This document shows, piece by piece, positions 1 to 11,795 of a DNA stretch of 64,000 bases (position 1 is the stretch's first letter; each line of letters starts with the position of its first letter). Made by a program: the position numbers and the translations under genes. The stretch comes from Centrapalus pauciflorus (taxonomy: Eukaryota > Streptophyta > Magnoliopsida > Asterales > Asteraceae), in contig JAANYP010000259.1 in assembly GCA_020465985.1 (NCBI GenBank), positions 124,001 to 188,000 of the forward strand, given 5' to 3'. The notes below the pieces were generated by a model. It saw only the letters and a list, made by a program, of their open reading frames with translations, had not been told where the DNA came from and did no database searches.

Positions 1-79
1 TGAAAAAAGAAATTTAAAAAGTTTTTTTAAAGGTGATACCTTCTGGTGCGCTGCATAATAGGTGGTATCCTCTCGAACC

Positions 80-83
<4 letters not shown>
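1..83. repeat. Right end of a (TA)n-bounded MITE, cut by the window edge
   Basis: This AT-rich stretch ends in a segment resembling the reverse complement of the left end of the element at 44455-44835. Both contain a 'GGTACC/GATACC' step, a 'GGTGC(A/G)C' step and a terminal 'GAACC', and both abut a (TA)n tract. I read it as the right end of a related element whose left part lies outside the window. Confidence 0.4.

Positions 84-163
<80 letters not shown>
84..163. repeat. (TA)n microsatellite
   Basis: About 40 uninterrupted TA units. It lies where related hAT elements (13127-13689) have a short TG/TA-rich stretch, so it may have grown from that stretch after a MITE inserted there. The translated Ile-Tyr strings it gives are not genes. 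Confidence 0.95.
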
Positions 164-166
<3 letters not shown>

Positions 167-348
167 GGTAATTCGGTTTGGTTTGGTTTGCCATCGGCTA
201 GACCATAAACCAATCTCAAAACCGAGTATTATAATCAGTTTGATCTGAAACCAAACCAAAAACCAAAATTTAAATTTAGTTTGGTTTTAATCAGATTTGG
301 TTTGGTTTTCGGTTTTCTTGGTGTTGGACCAAATACTTCCCAACCCTA
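164..348 (+). mobile_element. Truncated hAT-type MITE (right part, CGGTTTGG family)
   Basis: Closely matches the right half of the element at 13127-13689: the same 'GGCTAGACCATAAACCAATC' block, runs of GGTTTGG, and the ending 'GTTGGACCAAATACT...ACCCTA'. The left half is missing, replaced by the (TA)n tract and the MITE end before it. Confidence 0.7.
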
Positions 349-1264
349 GTTATAGATACTCTGTTCAATGGTTAATATACGAATCTTATAAGATGAAAAT
401 TCAGATTTGTAAACTTTGATATTAATTATTAATAAAGATAATAAATTATTATATTTCAATTATGTATTCTTATTAATTATAAATAAAGTTATGGACTTTA
501 CTATATTTTTCTCATTCATTATATGTATATATTTAATAATACTTAAATTTAATATTGAATCATATCTTTTCCATAATATTTTAAAATTTGGTATTATTTA
601 TTATTGAATTCTATAATTATTTTCAAATTTATAATTTATTAAAGTAATTATCATTGAAAAAAATCCAAATAAACTAGTTATACATGATAACAAGGGGTTA
701 TACGTTTAAAAGATGATGTGGAGCTTATGGGTGACTTGTCGAGATGTTTATAAACAATCAACGAAAATATTTCAAACGTGAAGGAAAAAACCCTTACTTC
801 AAAGGATCGTAATTCAAACTCTAAAAGGGTTTCTAGGATCCTTAAGTAGACGTGAGCTTTTGATCAAACAAAATTACTTTTTTACCCTCCAAATAGTTAT
901 AAACTACAACTTTTAATTAATATCAATGTATCCTATGTCTTTTGATACTAAAAGCTACAGCTACAACTAGTTTTACCAAACACATTTATAAAAACAAAAC
1001 AAAAAGTTATAGTTTTTAAAAGCTCCAGCTCACAACTCCACCTCGAAACTCCAGCTAATCGTGTCAAACATACCTTAAGACTTCTTTCCTATATTTTTAG
1101 CCTAGTATCCATCATCTAGGGCTTTTAATTAGCCTCATTTTTTTTGGTTTTTTTCTTTGGTTTTTATTTTAAGACAATATGAATAAGAATCACCTAATAT
1201 TTTTATATAGTAAATTCCAATTTGGTGACAAAAAGGTTTTAAATATAAATTTGATAGGTTATAA
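349..1264. other. AT-rich intergenic DNA with a MITE-like remnant
   Basis: No gene seen. About 855-1080 carries the 'AGCTCCAGCT...GTCAAACATACCTTA' sequence that recurs at 42228-42577 and 26384-27111. It is therefore probably a copy of that small TIR element family. Confidence 0.5.
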
Positions 1265-1576
1265 GGGAAAATTATACAAAAAACCAACGTACTTTTGATA
1301 TTTTTCGAGTATATCCCTATACAAAAAACGTTTCCATAAAAGTCCTTCAACTTAAAAATTTTTACGAGTTGTGATATTTTATGAGATTTTTAAAGAAATT
1401 TTCAGAAGTTTTTCATAATATTTTGTTAAGTTAAAGGACTTTTTTTGGAAACAATTTATGTGTAGTGATTTTTACGAAAACATTTTTAAGTTGATGGACT
1501 TTTGTGGAATCGATTTTGGTACAATAGCTTCTTCAAAAAATACTGAAAGTGCATTGGTTTTTTACATGATTTTCCC
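1265..1576. mobile_element. Palindromic MITE, probably Mutator-type
   Basis: The left end (GGGAAAATTATACAAAAAAC) and the reverse complement of the right end (GGGAAAATCATGTAAAAAAC) match over about 45 bp, and the interior folds back. No clean TSD is visible because another MITE abuts the right end. Confidence 0.6.
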
Positions 1577-1579
1577 TTA

Positions 1580-1922
1580 GGGGGTGTTTGGTAGAGAGAT
1601 TTGAGGTGAGAGAATTGTGATTTCTCTTGTTTGGGAGAAATGCTCTCAATTTTTGGGCGGAGAATTGAATTCTCTGGGAATTGTTTGAAAACTAAATATG
1701 GAGAAATGCAATTCTCTCCATTTGGTAAAGAAATGGTGAGAATTGACTGTTTTGTGTCTCTACTCCACCTGAGCCACCATTTCTCCTCTTTATTTCTCTG
1801 TTGATACCAAACAAGATACACAATTTCAATTCTCCACCCAATTCCATTTCTTCCAAATTCCATTTCTCCCCCATTTCCATTTCCAATTCTCCTCATTTCT
1901 TTTCTTTGTACCAAACGCACCC
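1580..1922. mobile_element. Tourist-like (PIF/Harbinger) MITE with TTA TSD
   Basis: Ends are GGGGGTGTTTGGTA on the left and, reverse complemented, GGGTGCGTTTGGTAC on the right. TTA is duplicated at 1577-1579 and 1923-1925. Length 343 bp. A G-rich TIR with a TTA target is the established signature of PIF/Harbinger MITEs. The 177-residue reading frame across it (1486-2019, minus) is incidental. Confidence 0.88.
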
Positions 1923-2449
1923 TTAGTTTAATTGTTATTGATAACAACCAATCTTCGTAATACATGAGAAGTTGGTTTGATTGTCGATAAGAAATGGAGG
2001 ATGTGGTGGTTGTTGACAAACTAGGGATGTGTAACTCGCGCGTTTCAGCGGAATCATAAATTGTATTTTTATAAATATATTACTTTAAAATAATAAAATA
2101 ACATTAGCTGCCGATCGTGAATCTCAATTGAGGATCAACCAACTAAATAATAAAAAATTTGTCATATGAAAAATAGTTGAGACGAAAAACAATTTTATGT
2201 TGGTTAGTAGAAAAGAAGAAGACAATCATAATGATATATTTGTCATTTCTTATAATATAATATATCAAACGTTATAACACAGAAATAAAACAAATATGTA
2301 TGATGTATGAAATAAAATAATTAGTTAGTTGTATACCTATCTGCCGGATAAAATAGTTTGACGATAACAAATTTTATATCAGAATTTATATTAAAATAAT
2401 GCGATCATAATATATATTCAAATTTTAATAAAATATAATATATCAAAAG

Positions 2450-3620
2450 TGAAAGGACCAAATATTCTAAAACTAAATTTCCACCAATCACATGCAATAT
2501 ACCTCAAAAATACGGGATAATTTAAAATTTTCTAAGTCATACATCAATAAATAAACAATCACCCATCATAGTAATTTATATTAATCAGAGTACGCTAAAT
2601 AACTTTAAGTTTACATATCAATACGTCTAGGGTTCTACCCAACCCTCAAAAGGCAATATGAAGAAATGCTAGCGTCTCGTCAACAAAGTAAACGGTCTCA
2701 AACTGGAGCCTTACCCTTATCCGCTCCACCTGAAATAATAAGTCCCCACAACCGGGGTAAGCTGTCGCCCAGAGAGTAACAAGATTTAAAAGCATAAAAG
2801 TACATATGTAAATATGCATGAATAGAAATGAAGTATGAGTTCAATAATTTCATACACGCCCCTCATCCGAGCTGACGCCGCACCCCTCATCCGAGGGGGT
2901 GCTGATTAAACCGTTCACGCCCCTCATCCGAGCTGGTGCTGGTTTAACCAAAAACTTAGGGCTAACCGACCCGGCCTACACACAGTAGCGTCGGCGCCCA
3001 AATCCTCGTCGTATATTACAAGTATGCATACAGGGAATTCACGCTTACACATAGGCGTAAATTTCTAACAGAAGAGTAGGATAAATATATCATGTGATCG
3101 ACATAATCATGAAAATGATAGTACATGGTAGGGTGATGATACAAATGAAACAAATATAACAAATATGCATAAACACATATAACTAATCATGCAGATAAAT
3201 CTGTTACTCACAGTGATACCACTTGTCCTCGGAACTCGTTTAAAGATAATATGGCCAACCAGAACATCAGAATCCACCATGCTCGATTAACGACCTGATA
3301 ATAAAAGTATATTGCTTAATCGCCACTATTTTTATTTATTTAATACTATTATCCTCGATTGGCCTAAAATTCCAAAGTTCGGGGCTAAAATGATAAATAT
3401 TTATTTATGTGGCAAAATCTTTAAAATTAATTAAATATTAGATTTTAGGTTATTTAGCCTCTCGGGCCTATTTCGGCTAAAGTAATTTAATTAACTTGAA
3501 TTTATACTTTAAATATTTAGTCCTTTAAATAAATAAATAAATTAAATATATTTATCTAAATTTTGCCACAATCGTTCCAAGTCCAAAACAATTAAACTTA
3601 AAAAAAAAAAACTTAATTAA

Positions 3621-3663
<43 letters not shown>

Positions 3664-4821
3664 GAAAAATACATTAATTTATAGCCTAAATCGAATTAAT
3701 CCATTGATCCATATTTTTAAAAATCCTTAAACCCAAAATATTAATTAAATCTAATACACTTTTTAGTTGGGCCAAAGTTCAAAACGAACTCTTAAACCTA
3801 TAACCCAAATCCAACACCACCAACCCAAAACCCATTAAGATCCAAACCCACGCCACGCCTCCTAATTAATTTATTTGTTTCTGTGTTATGCTGGAAGGAA
3901 TAGAAAATGTGCAGACAGTGGCACATGCATGCAGCAGCCCCCTTCAATCCCATGTTTATTATGAATAAATTCCAGATTTTGGGGTTTAAGCCTAAAGAAA
4001 ACTTAACCCTTTAATTTCCCACCAACCCACACCATCTTTCATTTTGTTGCTAGACAAACGTACAGAGGAAGACGACGTCGCCAGCAAAGTCTACGGCGGC
4101 ACCGCCACTTCCGGCCGACTCAACACACACACACACACACTAATAATTTATTTCTATCACTATTATTATTATTATTTTTCAAACCCATTCTCAACTCCAA
4201 AAAATATGGAAACTTGATAAATTCATTCCAAGTTTTAAGAAAAATCAGCTATTAAACATCATTTGTAACTATTTAAAACAACAAAAGGTTCATATCATCG
4301 TGTCCTATATTAATTAAATCACAATAAAGTGAGTTTCGAAGTTATATATACCTCAAAATGGAGATTGTAATTTCGTCTCAAGGTTCTTGTTTTGGTCCAA
4401 AAGTCAAAACTCCATATTCTTCTTACTGGTCATGCCAATGAATTGGCTTGTAATTTGAATGATAGAAATGTAATGGGATGGTTGAATAAAAAGGGTGAAA
4501 CATGGAATGGAGGCAAGGGGGAGATGAAAGTTCCAAAAAGGTGAAAAAGATTTTTTTTTTTTTTTTTTTTTTTCCTTCTAGGAAAGTCAACTCTTTAGTT
4601 AAAAAAAAAACAAATTAATTCCAGTAACATACTTTTAACTCTTGGATTTCAACGAAAATTTAAGTTTGGTTTCTTTTAAGTTTACAGTATCATTACATCG
4701 ATATTTGATTATTTTAAGTCGCAATTTCCTATTTTAAGAATTAAATTCATATTTAACAATTATTATTGAATAACTCGTAAATTTTCGTATTTGAAATATT
4801 TAAGAAAATGCAAGCGTTACA
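2450..4821 (-). mobile_element. Solo LTR, Ty3/gypsy-like, TSD AAAAG
   Basis: A TG...CA unit of 2372 bp flanked by AAAAG at 2445-2449 and 4822-4826. On the minus strand it begins TGTAACGC, typical of plant Ty3/gypsy LTRs. There is no gag, pol or second LTR nearby, so it is a solo LTR left by recombination between LTRs. Inside are three copies of a 'CCCCTCATCCGAG' motif (2870-2935), a short (TA)n at 3625-3657 and a T tract at about 4551-4573. The flanks read continuously as the surrounding tandem repeat once it is removed. Confidence 0.85.
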
Positions 4822-4836
4822 AAAAGTTATCACAGT

Positions 4837-5087
4837 TAGGGGTGAGCTTTACCGATCCCGAAAATACCGAAACCGAATTATAAGTTTTGAAAGAACCGAA
4901 TACCGAACCGTATAATTTTATATGGTCGGTTCCGAATACCGAATTTTACCTAATTTAAAAACCGAATACCAAATACCGAATTTTAGCTAATTTAAAAACC
5001 GAATACCGAACCGAATATATTAATTCGGTATCGGTCGGTACCGGTACCGGTTCGGGTTCGGGAAATGATACCCGTCACTCACCCCTA
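4837..5087. mobile_element. hAT-type MITE, TSD ATCACAGT
   Basis: A 251-bp element from TAGGGGTGAGC to CACCCCTA with a perfect 8-bp duplication, ATCACAGT, at 4829-4836 and 5088-5095. The interior is made of repeated ACCGAA/AATACCG motifs and has no coding capacity. It is closely related to 33345-33650. Confidence 0.92.
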
Positions 5088-5614
5088 ATCACAGTAATAC
5101 AAAATTATATATTATATATAAAGTAATAAAAAAATTAGTCGTTACATGCCTGCCAACTAGCTTTACCATTCGGTGAACGAAAGAGTGCGATCCATTAATC
5201 AACTAAATAATAAAAACTTCTTTTAAAGTAGCTTCAGACGACATACAATTTTATGCTAAAATGTAGTTAAAGGAAAGTGATCATAACGATACATTTGTAT
5301 GACAAACGTCTTAATTGAACAACAAAACAATTATATATTATATATAAAATCGTATATTTAGACAGCTGCATGTCTGCGTGCTTAACGATAATGGTTCCAA
5401 CGACAATAAATTTTATAAATCAGAGTGTAGACAAAAATAATGCGATCGTAATATTATTAATAAGATACAATATATCAAAAGTTATCACATGAAAACAAAA
5501 ATATTATATAATATATATAAAGTAATAAAATAAGCAGCTGTTTACCTGACTGCTTGAGCTGCCTGGCAGCCAGCTTAAGATAGCGTAACTTTCACGCATG
5601 TTGGTAATTGTTAT

Positions 5615-6497
5615 TAGGGGTGTTCAGTATTTGGTTTGGATTCGAATAAACCGAAAACCAAACCGCATCGAATTCGAATAAAACCAAACCGAATTTAGAA
5701 TACGGTTTTCGGTTTGATTTGGTTCCAAACCGAATTTCGTAATACGGTTTTCGGTATCGGTTTTTTATTTTCCAAACCAAACCAAACCGAATACCGAATA
5801 TTACTTTTAATTAAAAATAAACAAATAATATTCATTTTTACCTTACATTACAATTTACAAACTCTAGAATCACAGTTACCACCACATTCACATTCAGAGG
5901 TCTTCCTCTCACTCTCTAAGCGTCTCACAATATCAACCTCTCGAAACCCTTGCGCCGCCCGCCGCCCCGCCTTCGCCGCCTACCGGTCTCCTCTCTTCAC
6001 GCCGCCCGTCGCCAACCGCTCTCCCCTCCTCACGCCGCCCGTCTCCAACCGCTCTCCTCTCCTCACGCCGCCCGTCTCCAACCGCTCTCCTCTCCTCACG
6101 CCGCCCGACCGCCAACCGCCGTCCGACAAGGGTGAGTTTTTGTTTCAGATTTTGCCCTTCTTCTCCGACGACGAGGTTATCTTTTTCTTCTCCACTGTAT
6201 CCTCTTCTTCTCCGACGAGGAGGGTGAATTTTGGGTTAAGTGTTTAAGCCTTTAACTTATTGCTCTTTTTTATTTTTTATTTCAGATTTGCTCTTTTAAC
6301 TATGACGCTTTTAAAAATTTTATATGATGAACTTGTATGATGATTTTGTTTTAGATCTGTTATTAACTTATACTATGATGTGCTCATAATGATTTTGAAT
6401 TCGGTTTTCTTGGTTTTGAAACCGAACCAAACCGATTTTGAATTCGGTTTTAGGTTTGGTTTCTGAAATCAGTTTGGTTCGGTTTTCGTTTATCCCT
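5615..6497 (+). mobile_element. hAT-like element (CCGAA/CGGTTTGG family) with a GC-rich leader-like core
   Basis: Starts TAGGGGTGTTCAG after ATTGTTAT. Both flanks (5615-5800 and 6390-6490) are dense in CGGTTT and ACCGAA motifs, like the subterminal repeats of hAT elements. The core is unlike the other copies: CT-rich, then a GC-rich 33-bp minisatellite, then a GTGAGT donor-like site at 6132. No matching right TSD was found, so the right end is approximate. It may be the 5' part of a former autonomous element or captured leader DNA; this is inference. Confidence 0.5.
5989..6119. repeat. GC-rich 33-bp minisatellite
   Basis: About four units of a 33-bp repeat containing CTCACGCCGCCCG and CCAACCGCTCTCC. 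The unit is a multiple of three without stops, so overlapping frames stay open on both strands (5714-6247 and 5950-6135 plus, 5933-6115 minus). I do not regard these as genes. Confidence 0.85.
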
Positions 6498-6544
6498 TAT
6501 CCTTTAATTTCTCTGACTTCATTTTCTTTTACATATATTGTTCT

Positions 6545-6732
6545 TCCAAAATTCGAGCATTAAATCAGGGTTTTCATTTGGAGGCTTTTTCCCAGTTACT
6601 TTCAGCTCTCACTTTCTCAGTCCTCAGCGTCACCGTCTCTGTGCAGCCGTCCGCTGCAGCGATCGTCCACCGATCTTCGAGCTCACGGCACCAGGCACCA
6701 GCGTGGCCGCATAGATCTTTCACTGCTCGCAA
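6545..6732 (+). promoter_or_regulatory. Putative 5' UTR exon of the RPL6 gene
   Basis: A locally GC- and CT-richer stretch on the coding strand, about 2.5 kb before the L6 start codon, followed by T-rich intron-like DNA. It reads openly for 92 codons (6578-6856) but from a TTG, and I recognise no protein in it. A transcribed leader exon joined to the AG just before 9250 is the likeliest reading. The exact ends are unknown. Confidence 0.35.
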
Positions 6733-9249
6733 GTCAGTCTCTCATTCAACACTGCTATATATTTCTCAATTTCATTTACTTTATCTGTTCGATTTCTGTG
6801 GAGTAGTTTCTGTTTACATAAAATTGGTAATTAGTTTATTGTTTCATATGGAGTAGTTACTGTTTATTTTTAAATAGTAGCCTCTTTTACTTTATGGATA
6901 CGAGCTACATTCCATAACAAGGGAATAAGTTTTTTTTACGTTCAACGTCATGTTGTTCTTCAGTTGATGAATTTGTTGGTATGAATCGTTGGTTCTGGAG
7001 CTTTTGATAGCAGGTATCCGTTTTCCATTATTATGTTATTTGTGACTTAGATGTGAACCGCCGACCTTAGTTTCAATTTGGTAGTTAGTTTTTTGTTTGA
7101 AAATGGTTTCTGTCCTACCTATTTGCTAAAATTCTATGTTTTTCAATTGAGAAAAAAGTCGTACCAACATGGCAAACTCACTTGGATGATAAAGTTGTCG
7201 AAGTAGCAGAAGACAAAAAAAAAGCAACAGATGAACAAGGACAAACTAAAAATGTTGTTTTAAGAATTCAATATCACTGATCTACACTAGTTTTGTAGAA
7301 GTTTGCATTCTATTCGCCTATAGATTTTATCATCTTAATATAACCTTGAGGTTGAATACATTAAGTATCTAACAACAAAATTGAAACCATTTTGGTTGAT
7401 AAAACAATGTCGGGTAATTAGCAAGAAATAAAGGATACAGAGTATGAAGTATCAGTCTGATGATAGACCAATGCCACCCTTATAAATTTGTGAGAAGTTA
7501 TTCCAAATAATTCCAACTGTTATAGGAACTAACAACTATGCTGTGAGATTCAATGAACTTCTCTATTATAAGAAACCATTTTGTAGTCTCTTGAAACTAT
7601 GCTTTATGACACCACAACTGGCAGTTGGTTCTATTGGTCAAATAAGACTTGCTCAGAAATAAACATAGGACAAAAATAAAGTATCCCTAATACCATCTTT
7701 TGTAAAAAAAAAAAAAAAACACACTTCAATGCACCTCAAAGCTTGAAGTGTGCACCTTGCTGAAAATGTTGGTCTTCAGGCAAGGGTACACTCTAAGGCA
7801 AAGGCCTTTTGCTACACCTAGCACTGATGTATGAATGCAAGCTGTTCGAGTAAATATAATTACTACTTATTAATCAAGGGTGTCTTCCACATGAGAGAGA
7901 CATACAAAAATGTTATCACTGATACTACTGCTCTTTAAGCATGTATCAAGCCATCAAATGATTTCTATTGATGCCATGTTTCTTGGCTTATATCAGTCTA
8001 ACTAGTCCAATTTGGACCAAATTCCAAAATTAAATGTACATAGTAGTTGACTTTATCTTCAACTTGTTACATACCAAGTTTTTGCAATGATTTAGGGGAA
8101 TACTGTGAAAGCAACAGGTCAATACAAATTGAATCCCCATGTTCACTTTGTCAGTTTTGAGAATTCAGCTGATTGCTTTAATATTTGGTCATGTGCGATG
8201 TGCATTCAAAACTTTTAATAGTAGAACTTACTACTTACAATATGTTCGTTTCACTAACTACTTACGTTGATCCTAAGTTTACTGTCTAGTGTCTGCCTAT
8301 TCTGTTTTCAAAAATAAGTATCCCAGAGCTTGTAATTAAGATGCTACACAAAGATCCTAAATTCAATGCTTTTACATATCAAGTAGTTAGTAGTTCAAAA
8401 AACTACAAAATGGTTTCTTATAATAGAGAATGAACTTATAGTAGTTACAGTTTACTAGGAATTATAATTTCTCATAATGAATGAATTTAGAAAAGGGTGC
8501 CATTGGTCTATGTCTATTAAGAGAACACATCAGATTGGTAGCTCTGTATCTTTCATTTCTTGTTGATAAATCAACATTGCTTTTACCAACCAATAACATA
8601 AGGTTATATCAAAACCTATATGTTTTCCCAAAACTGGTTGTTGAAACCTTAAAGCAACATTTTTAATTTATACTTTATTACCTTTTGTTTTTGCCATTGC
8701 TGGTTATTGCTATTTCTATCTCTTGTTACTTGAACAATTTAATATCCAAGGGATTTTGCCATGTTGGTACTTGGTACCACTTTCTTCTTCAATTGAAATA
8801 CGATATTGTTTCATAGTGAATATATCAAAATGCTTGTCTGACATGACACCAATGGATTATTTATAACAAGGACTGAGAATTTCAAGGGGCAAACAGTATT
8901 CTAGAAACCATCTGAGTTTTGAGTTGACTCAACCCCTACTTTGATATCAACTGCTCATCCTTATAATGCTTGCTCCCTGTTTGCACTTCTTCAACCAATC
9001 ATATGATCAGTGACCGAAAAGTACCAGGAACATCTTTGCTCCTCATGCTCAAGAGGCTTGTCCATATGTTCTTGTACCATACTAGAGCTAGTAACTTTAA
9101 ATAATTGTTACGACTTGGCTTGCGTTTCTAATACAAAAATTGTTTTACATTGATTACATCCTTTGTTCTTGTTCGTTAATTTCCCCCCCTATTCTTATAT
9201 TCAAAACTTTTGTCCTTGTTTAAACTGATACAATCCTATTTTGGGTAAG
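6733..9249 (+). other. Probable long 5' UTR intron of RPL6
   Basis: T-rich DNA without a recognisable gene. It ends in a pyrimidine-rich stretch and an AG at 9248-9249, six bases before the start codon's ATG. The 61-residue frame at 8481-8666 is not recognisable. This span could equally be plain upstream DNA. Confidence 0.35.
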
Positions 9250-9254
9250 TGCAA

Positions 9255-9563
9255 ATGGAAGCTCAATTCTTTCGGTTTCTGAAGATAGTTGGAGTTGGTT
9301 TCAAAGCTAGAGCTGAATCAGAAGGGCGATTATTGTTTTTGAAGCTCGGGTACAGTCATGAGGTTGAATTATCGGTGCCTCCGGCTGTAAGAGTATTTTG
9401 TTTTAAACCCAATGTCATTTGTTGCACTGGAATAGACAAACAAAGGGTGCACCAGTTTGCTGCTGCAGTTCGTAGCTGTAAGCCACCTGAGGTTTACAAA
9501 GGCAAAGGTATCATGTATGTTGATGAAGTTATAAAGAAAAAGCAGGGAAAGAAATCAAAATAA
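9255..9563 (+). CDS. RPL6: Ribosomal protein L6 (uL6), short plant mitochondrial type
   Basis: Encodes 102 residues from the ATG at 9255 to TAA. The frame can be read two codons further upstream, but only from a GTG that sits on the likely splice acceptor. The whole length matches the short nuclear L6 family of plants, which corresponds to the C-terminal rRNA-binding half of bacterial L6: 'KIVGVGFKA' near residue 10, 'LKLGYSHEVEL' near 29, 'TGIDKQRVHQFAA' near 60, and the highly conserved 'KPPEVYKGKGIMYVDEV' near 78, then a basic KKKQGKKSK tail. The expected role is in the large subunit of the mitochondrial ribosome. The coding part is a single exon with no frameshift or missing motif. It is the only intact host gene in the window, with transposon DNA on both sides. 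Confidence 0.95.
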   Translation: MEAQFFRFLKIVGVGFKARAESEGRLLFLKLGYSHEVELSVPPAVRVFCFKPNVICCTGIDKQRVHQFAAAVRSCKPPEVYKGKGIMYVDEVIKKKQGKKSK

Positions 9564-9780
9564 GGTTTTTTTTTAGCTTTTGGTCCTTTTTGCTTTTGTT
9601 TCTTAGACTTCGCATATTGTCTTGGGATTGTGTTGATTTTGTACCTCCGGGATGAGCCGATTAACTTCTTTAAGGTACTTGTTATTGTTATCGCAAACTA
9701 TTGTGAATTTTAAGAAAAATGAATAAGCATACTTTCATATTCAATGCCCATTATTTAAAGTTGTTCAGTCTTGCAATATT
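9564..9780 (+). other. Probable 3' UTR of RPL6
   Basis: T-rich sequence directly after the stop codon. An AATAAG-type signal at about 9721 (GAATAAGC) is a candidate poly(A) signal. The end is inferred, not seen. Confidence 0.4.
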
Positions 9781-11275
9781 TGGCCTAATTGTGTTTATTA
9801 GAAGCAATTGAGTTTCTTTTTAGATAATATGACAGTATTTGAGGCTGTATCCATTGTTTGGGGTGAATGTAGTTAATAGATGTATCGACTAAAACATTTA
9901 CATTTTGTTAAATGATATCTATTGAATCTTTAAGAAACAAAAAATCACTTTTGTTGAGCACTGTATATTAGATTTTGCCATTTTGGTTACAAATGTATGC
10001 CATTTTAAGATGAATTTCAAATTGCAACATCTATATCTTTACTTACTAATAAATTAGGTTCTCAATGATTTGTTCGAACAATTATATCTGTATTTTATGT
10101 CTAGATCAGGTTATTAATTATTTTATGGTTTAATAGTTTTGAAGTGGCATTTATTAATGAAAACTGAAGAGAAAATATTCTCATGGATATGCTGCTGAAC
10201 TGCTAGATCATCTTTGTATAAAGTTAAAAATGGTGGCATTTGGTTTTGTTTAGTCAAGCCATGGTCAATGATGCTGAGGAGAGTGTTTCAGGTAAGATAC
10301 ACCAAACCCTAGCATCTCCATGGTGTGAAATTTACCCTGCCACCACATGATTCATTGTTACCTACTCGACGACGAGAATGATGAAATCACCGCCTCTGTT
10401 TTCTCATTCAATGGGTAAGATTAATCCTACATTTTTTTACGATAGTCTGTTTAATCATATAATATGCTTTGTGTTGTGTTGGAGATCAGTTGTATATGGT
10501 GGATGCATTTATAGGTATGGATCATAGTTACAGGATTCGCAAAATCAGCCACGAAACGTTCGTTTCGTACCAATTCGCGGTACGAAAGCGAACCATTCGT
10601 TCCCCGATTCACATTCTGGTACGTGGACTTAGTGTACATAACCTTGATTAGGATCGTTCCCTGATTCGCGATTGGGCCGAACCTAATTGGAAAAAATCAC
10701 GACTTTGGGCTTCTGGTACTTGATCAGTTCGGAAAACATGGAACGACTTGCGTCAAAATTGAATTGAGCGGGAATGCTTAGCCTCTTCGATTCCAGTAGC
10801 TTCCATTGATTGAATCAAGATTGCAATCAATGGTAACGTTCAATAGGCTAGGAGGGAAACATTTTGTGTATATATACACAAACCTATACACACACAAACG
10901 TCGATATATATACAAACATGTATATATATATGTGTGTGTATATACATACACACACATATAATATATATGTATGTATGTATATGTGTGTGTGTGTATATAT
11001 GTATATGTATATAAGGATACATTGTACCGTATTATTTGGTACAGCGTAGAGCGAACTGGAACGAGTCTACCCCGCGTATCGAATTTTGGAGACCTAGCGA
11101 ACCGCGTATGGCGTACCCATACCTTGTTCGGGTATCAGAGCATACCGCGAACTATGTGACCATGGTATGGATTTGATATTTTTAATCGTGGTATAATTTT
11201 ATATGAGGTTATTGTTTAAATTGGTGACGAGTGATTTTTTATTGAATTTCACCTGAACTCATTGATAGAAATAGA
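9781..11275. other. Intergenic DNA with a TA/TG/CA microsatellite
   Basis: No gene recognised. About 10866-11015 is a compound (TATG/TACA/TGTG)n microsatellite that gives short open frames on both strands. A donor-like 'ATGGTCAATGATGC...CAGGTAAG' near 10260-10296 could be a relic exon but matches nothing I know. Confidence 0.6.
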
Positions 11276-11795
11276 CCTTGTTTGTTTTTCATTAAGACGT
11301 TTTTAAAAGGGTCTGAAGTCTAAACTTCAGATTTAGAATAAGTTAAGATTGTTTTTCTAGTTTCAAAGTTAAGAGGTTGCAACTTATGTTTACCTCTTAA
11401 TTTTAAGAGGGAGGCTTGGGTCTGAAATAAAAATAAGAGGTCTCTTTTTTTATTTTTAGTTTATAAACCTTAAAACTATTTATCATATTAATTATTATAA
11501 TTTCTGTTTTCTTTTTTGAGGTGTTGATTAAAATATAAGTTCAGTTAACTCTAATTTAAAAATATTTATCATATTAATTATTATAATTTAATTTTATTAA
11601 TATAAATTAATTAATTATAATATATAATTAATCAGATATAATATGTTAAAGTAATATTTTTCAAATGTTTCATATTACGAACAAACAATCATAAGATCAC
11701 CTCTTAGTTTCAGATTTTAGATCTTAAGACCACATCTTAATTTCAGATGTGGTTTTCAGAATCAGACATTTAACTTCTTAAAAAAACAAATAGCA
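11276..11795. mobile_element. MITE-like element of the CTTGTTTGTTTTT family
   Basis: Left end CTTGTTTGTTTTTCATTAAG, then AAGTCTAAACTTCAGATTTA. The right end carries the inverse order (CTTAATTTCAGATGTGG, then TTAACTTCTTAAAAAAACAA). A related copy is at 49046-49315. No TSD resolved. Confidence 0.5.

Larger units (their letters stand above)
2030..5600. repeat. Degenerate tandem array of about 0.2-kb units, interrupted twice
   Basis: Diverged copies recur at 2030-2449 and 4822-5600. Shared landmarks are 'AATAATGCGATC' (2396, 5444), 'CAACTAAATAATAAAAA' (about 2138, 5199), 'ATATCAAAAG' and 'GCTGCC/CTGCCTG'-like blocks at about 2104, 2336, 5145, 5360 and 5535. Spacing is about 180-230 bp. A solo LTR (2450-4821) and a hAT MITE (4837-5087) split one unit. 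Confidence 0.6.

Noticed and set aside
2021..2040. Start of an LTR at TGTAACTCGCGCG (2030)
   Set aside because: It has the right letters, but no TSD pairs with 4822. The AAAAG duplication and the continuity of the flanking repeat place the true LTR start at 2450.
5714..6247. Overlapping Pro/Arg-rich frames on both strands
   Set aside because: The 33-bp minisatellite unit is divisible by three and stop-free in several frames, so open frames are expected by chance.
6578..6856. 92-residue frame upstream of L6 as a separate gene
   Set aside because: It starts at TTG with no ATG in a good position, resembles no family and is better read as a leader exon running into an intron.
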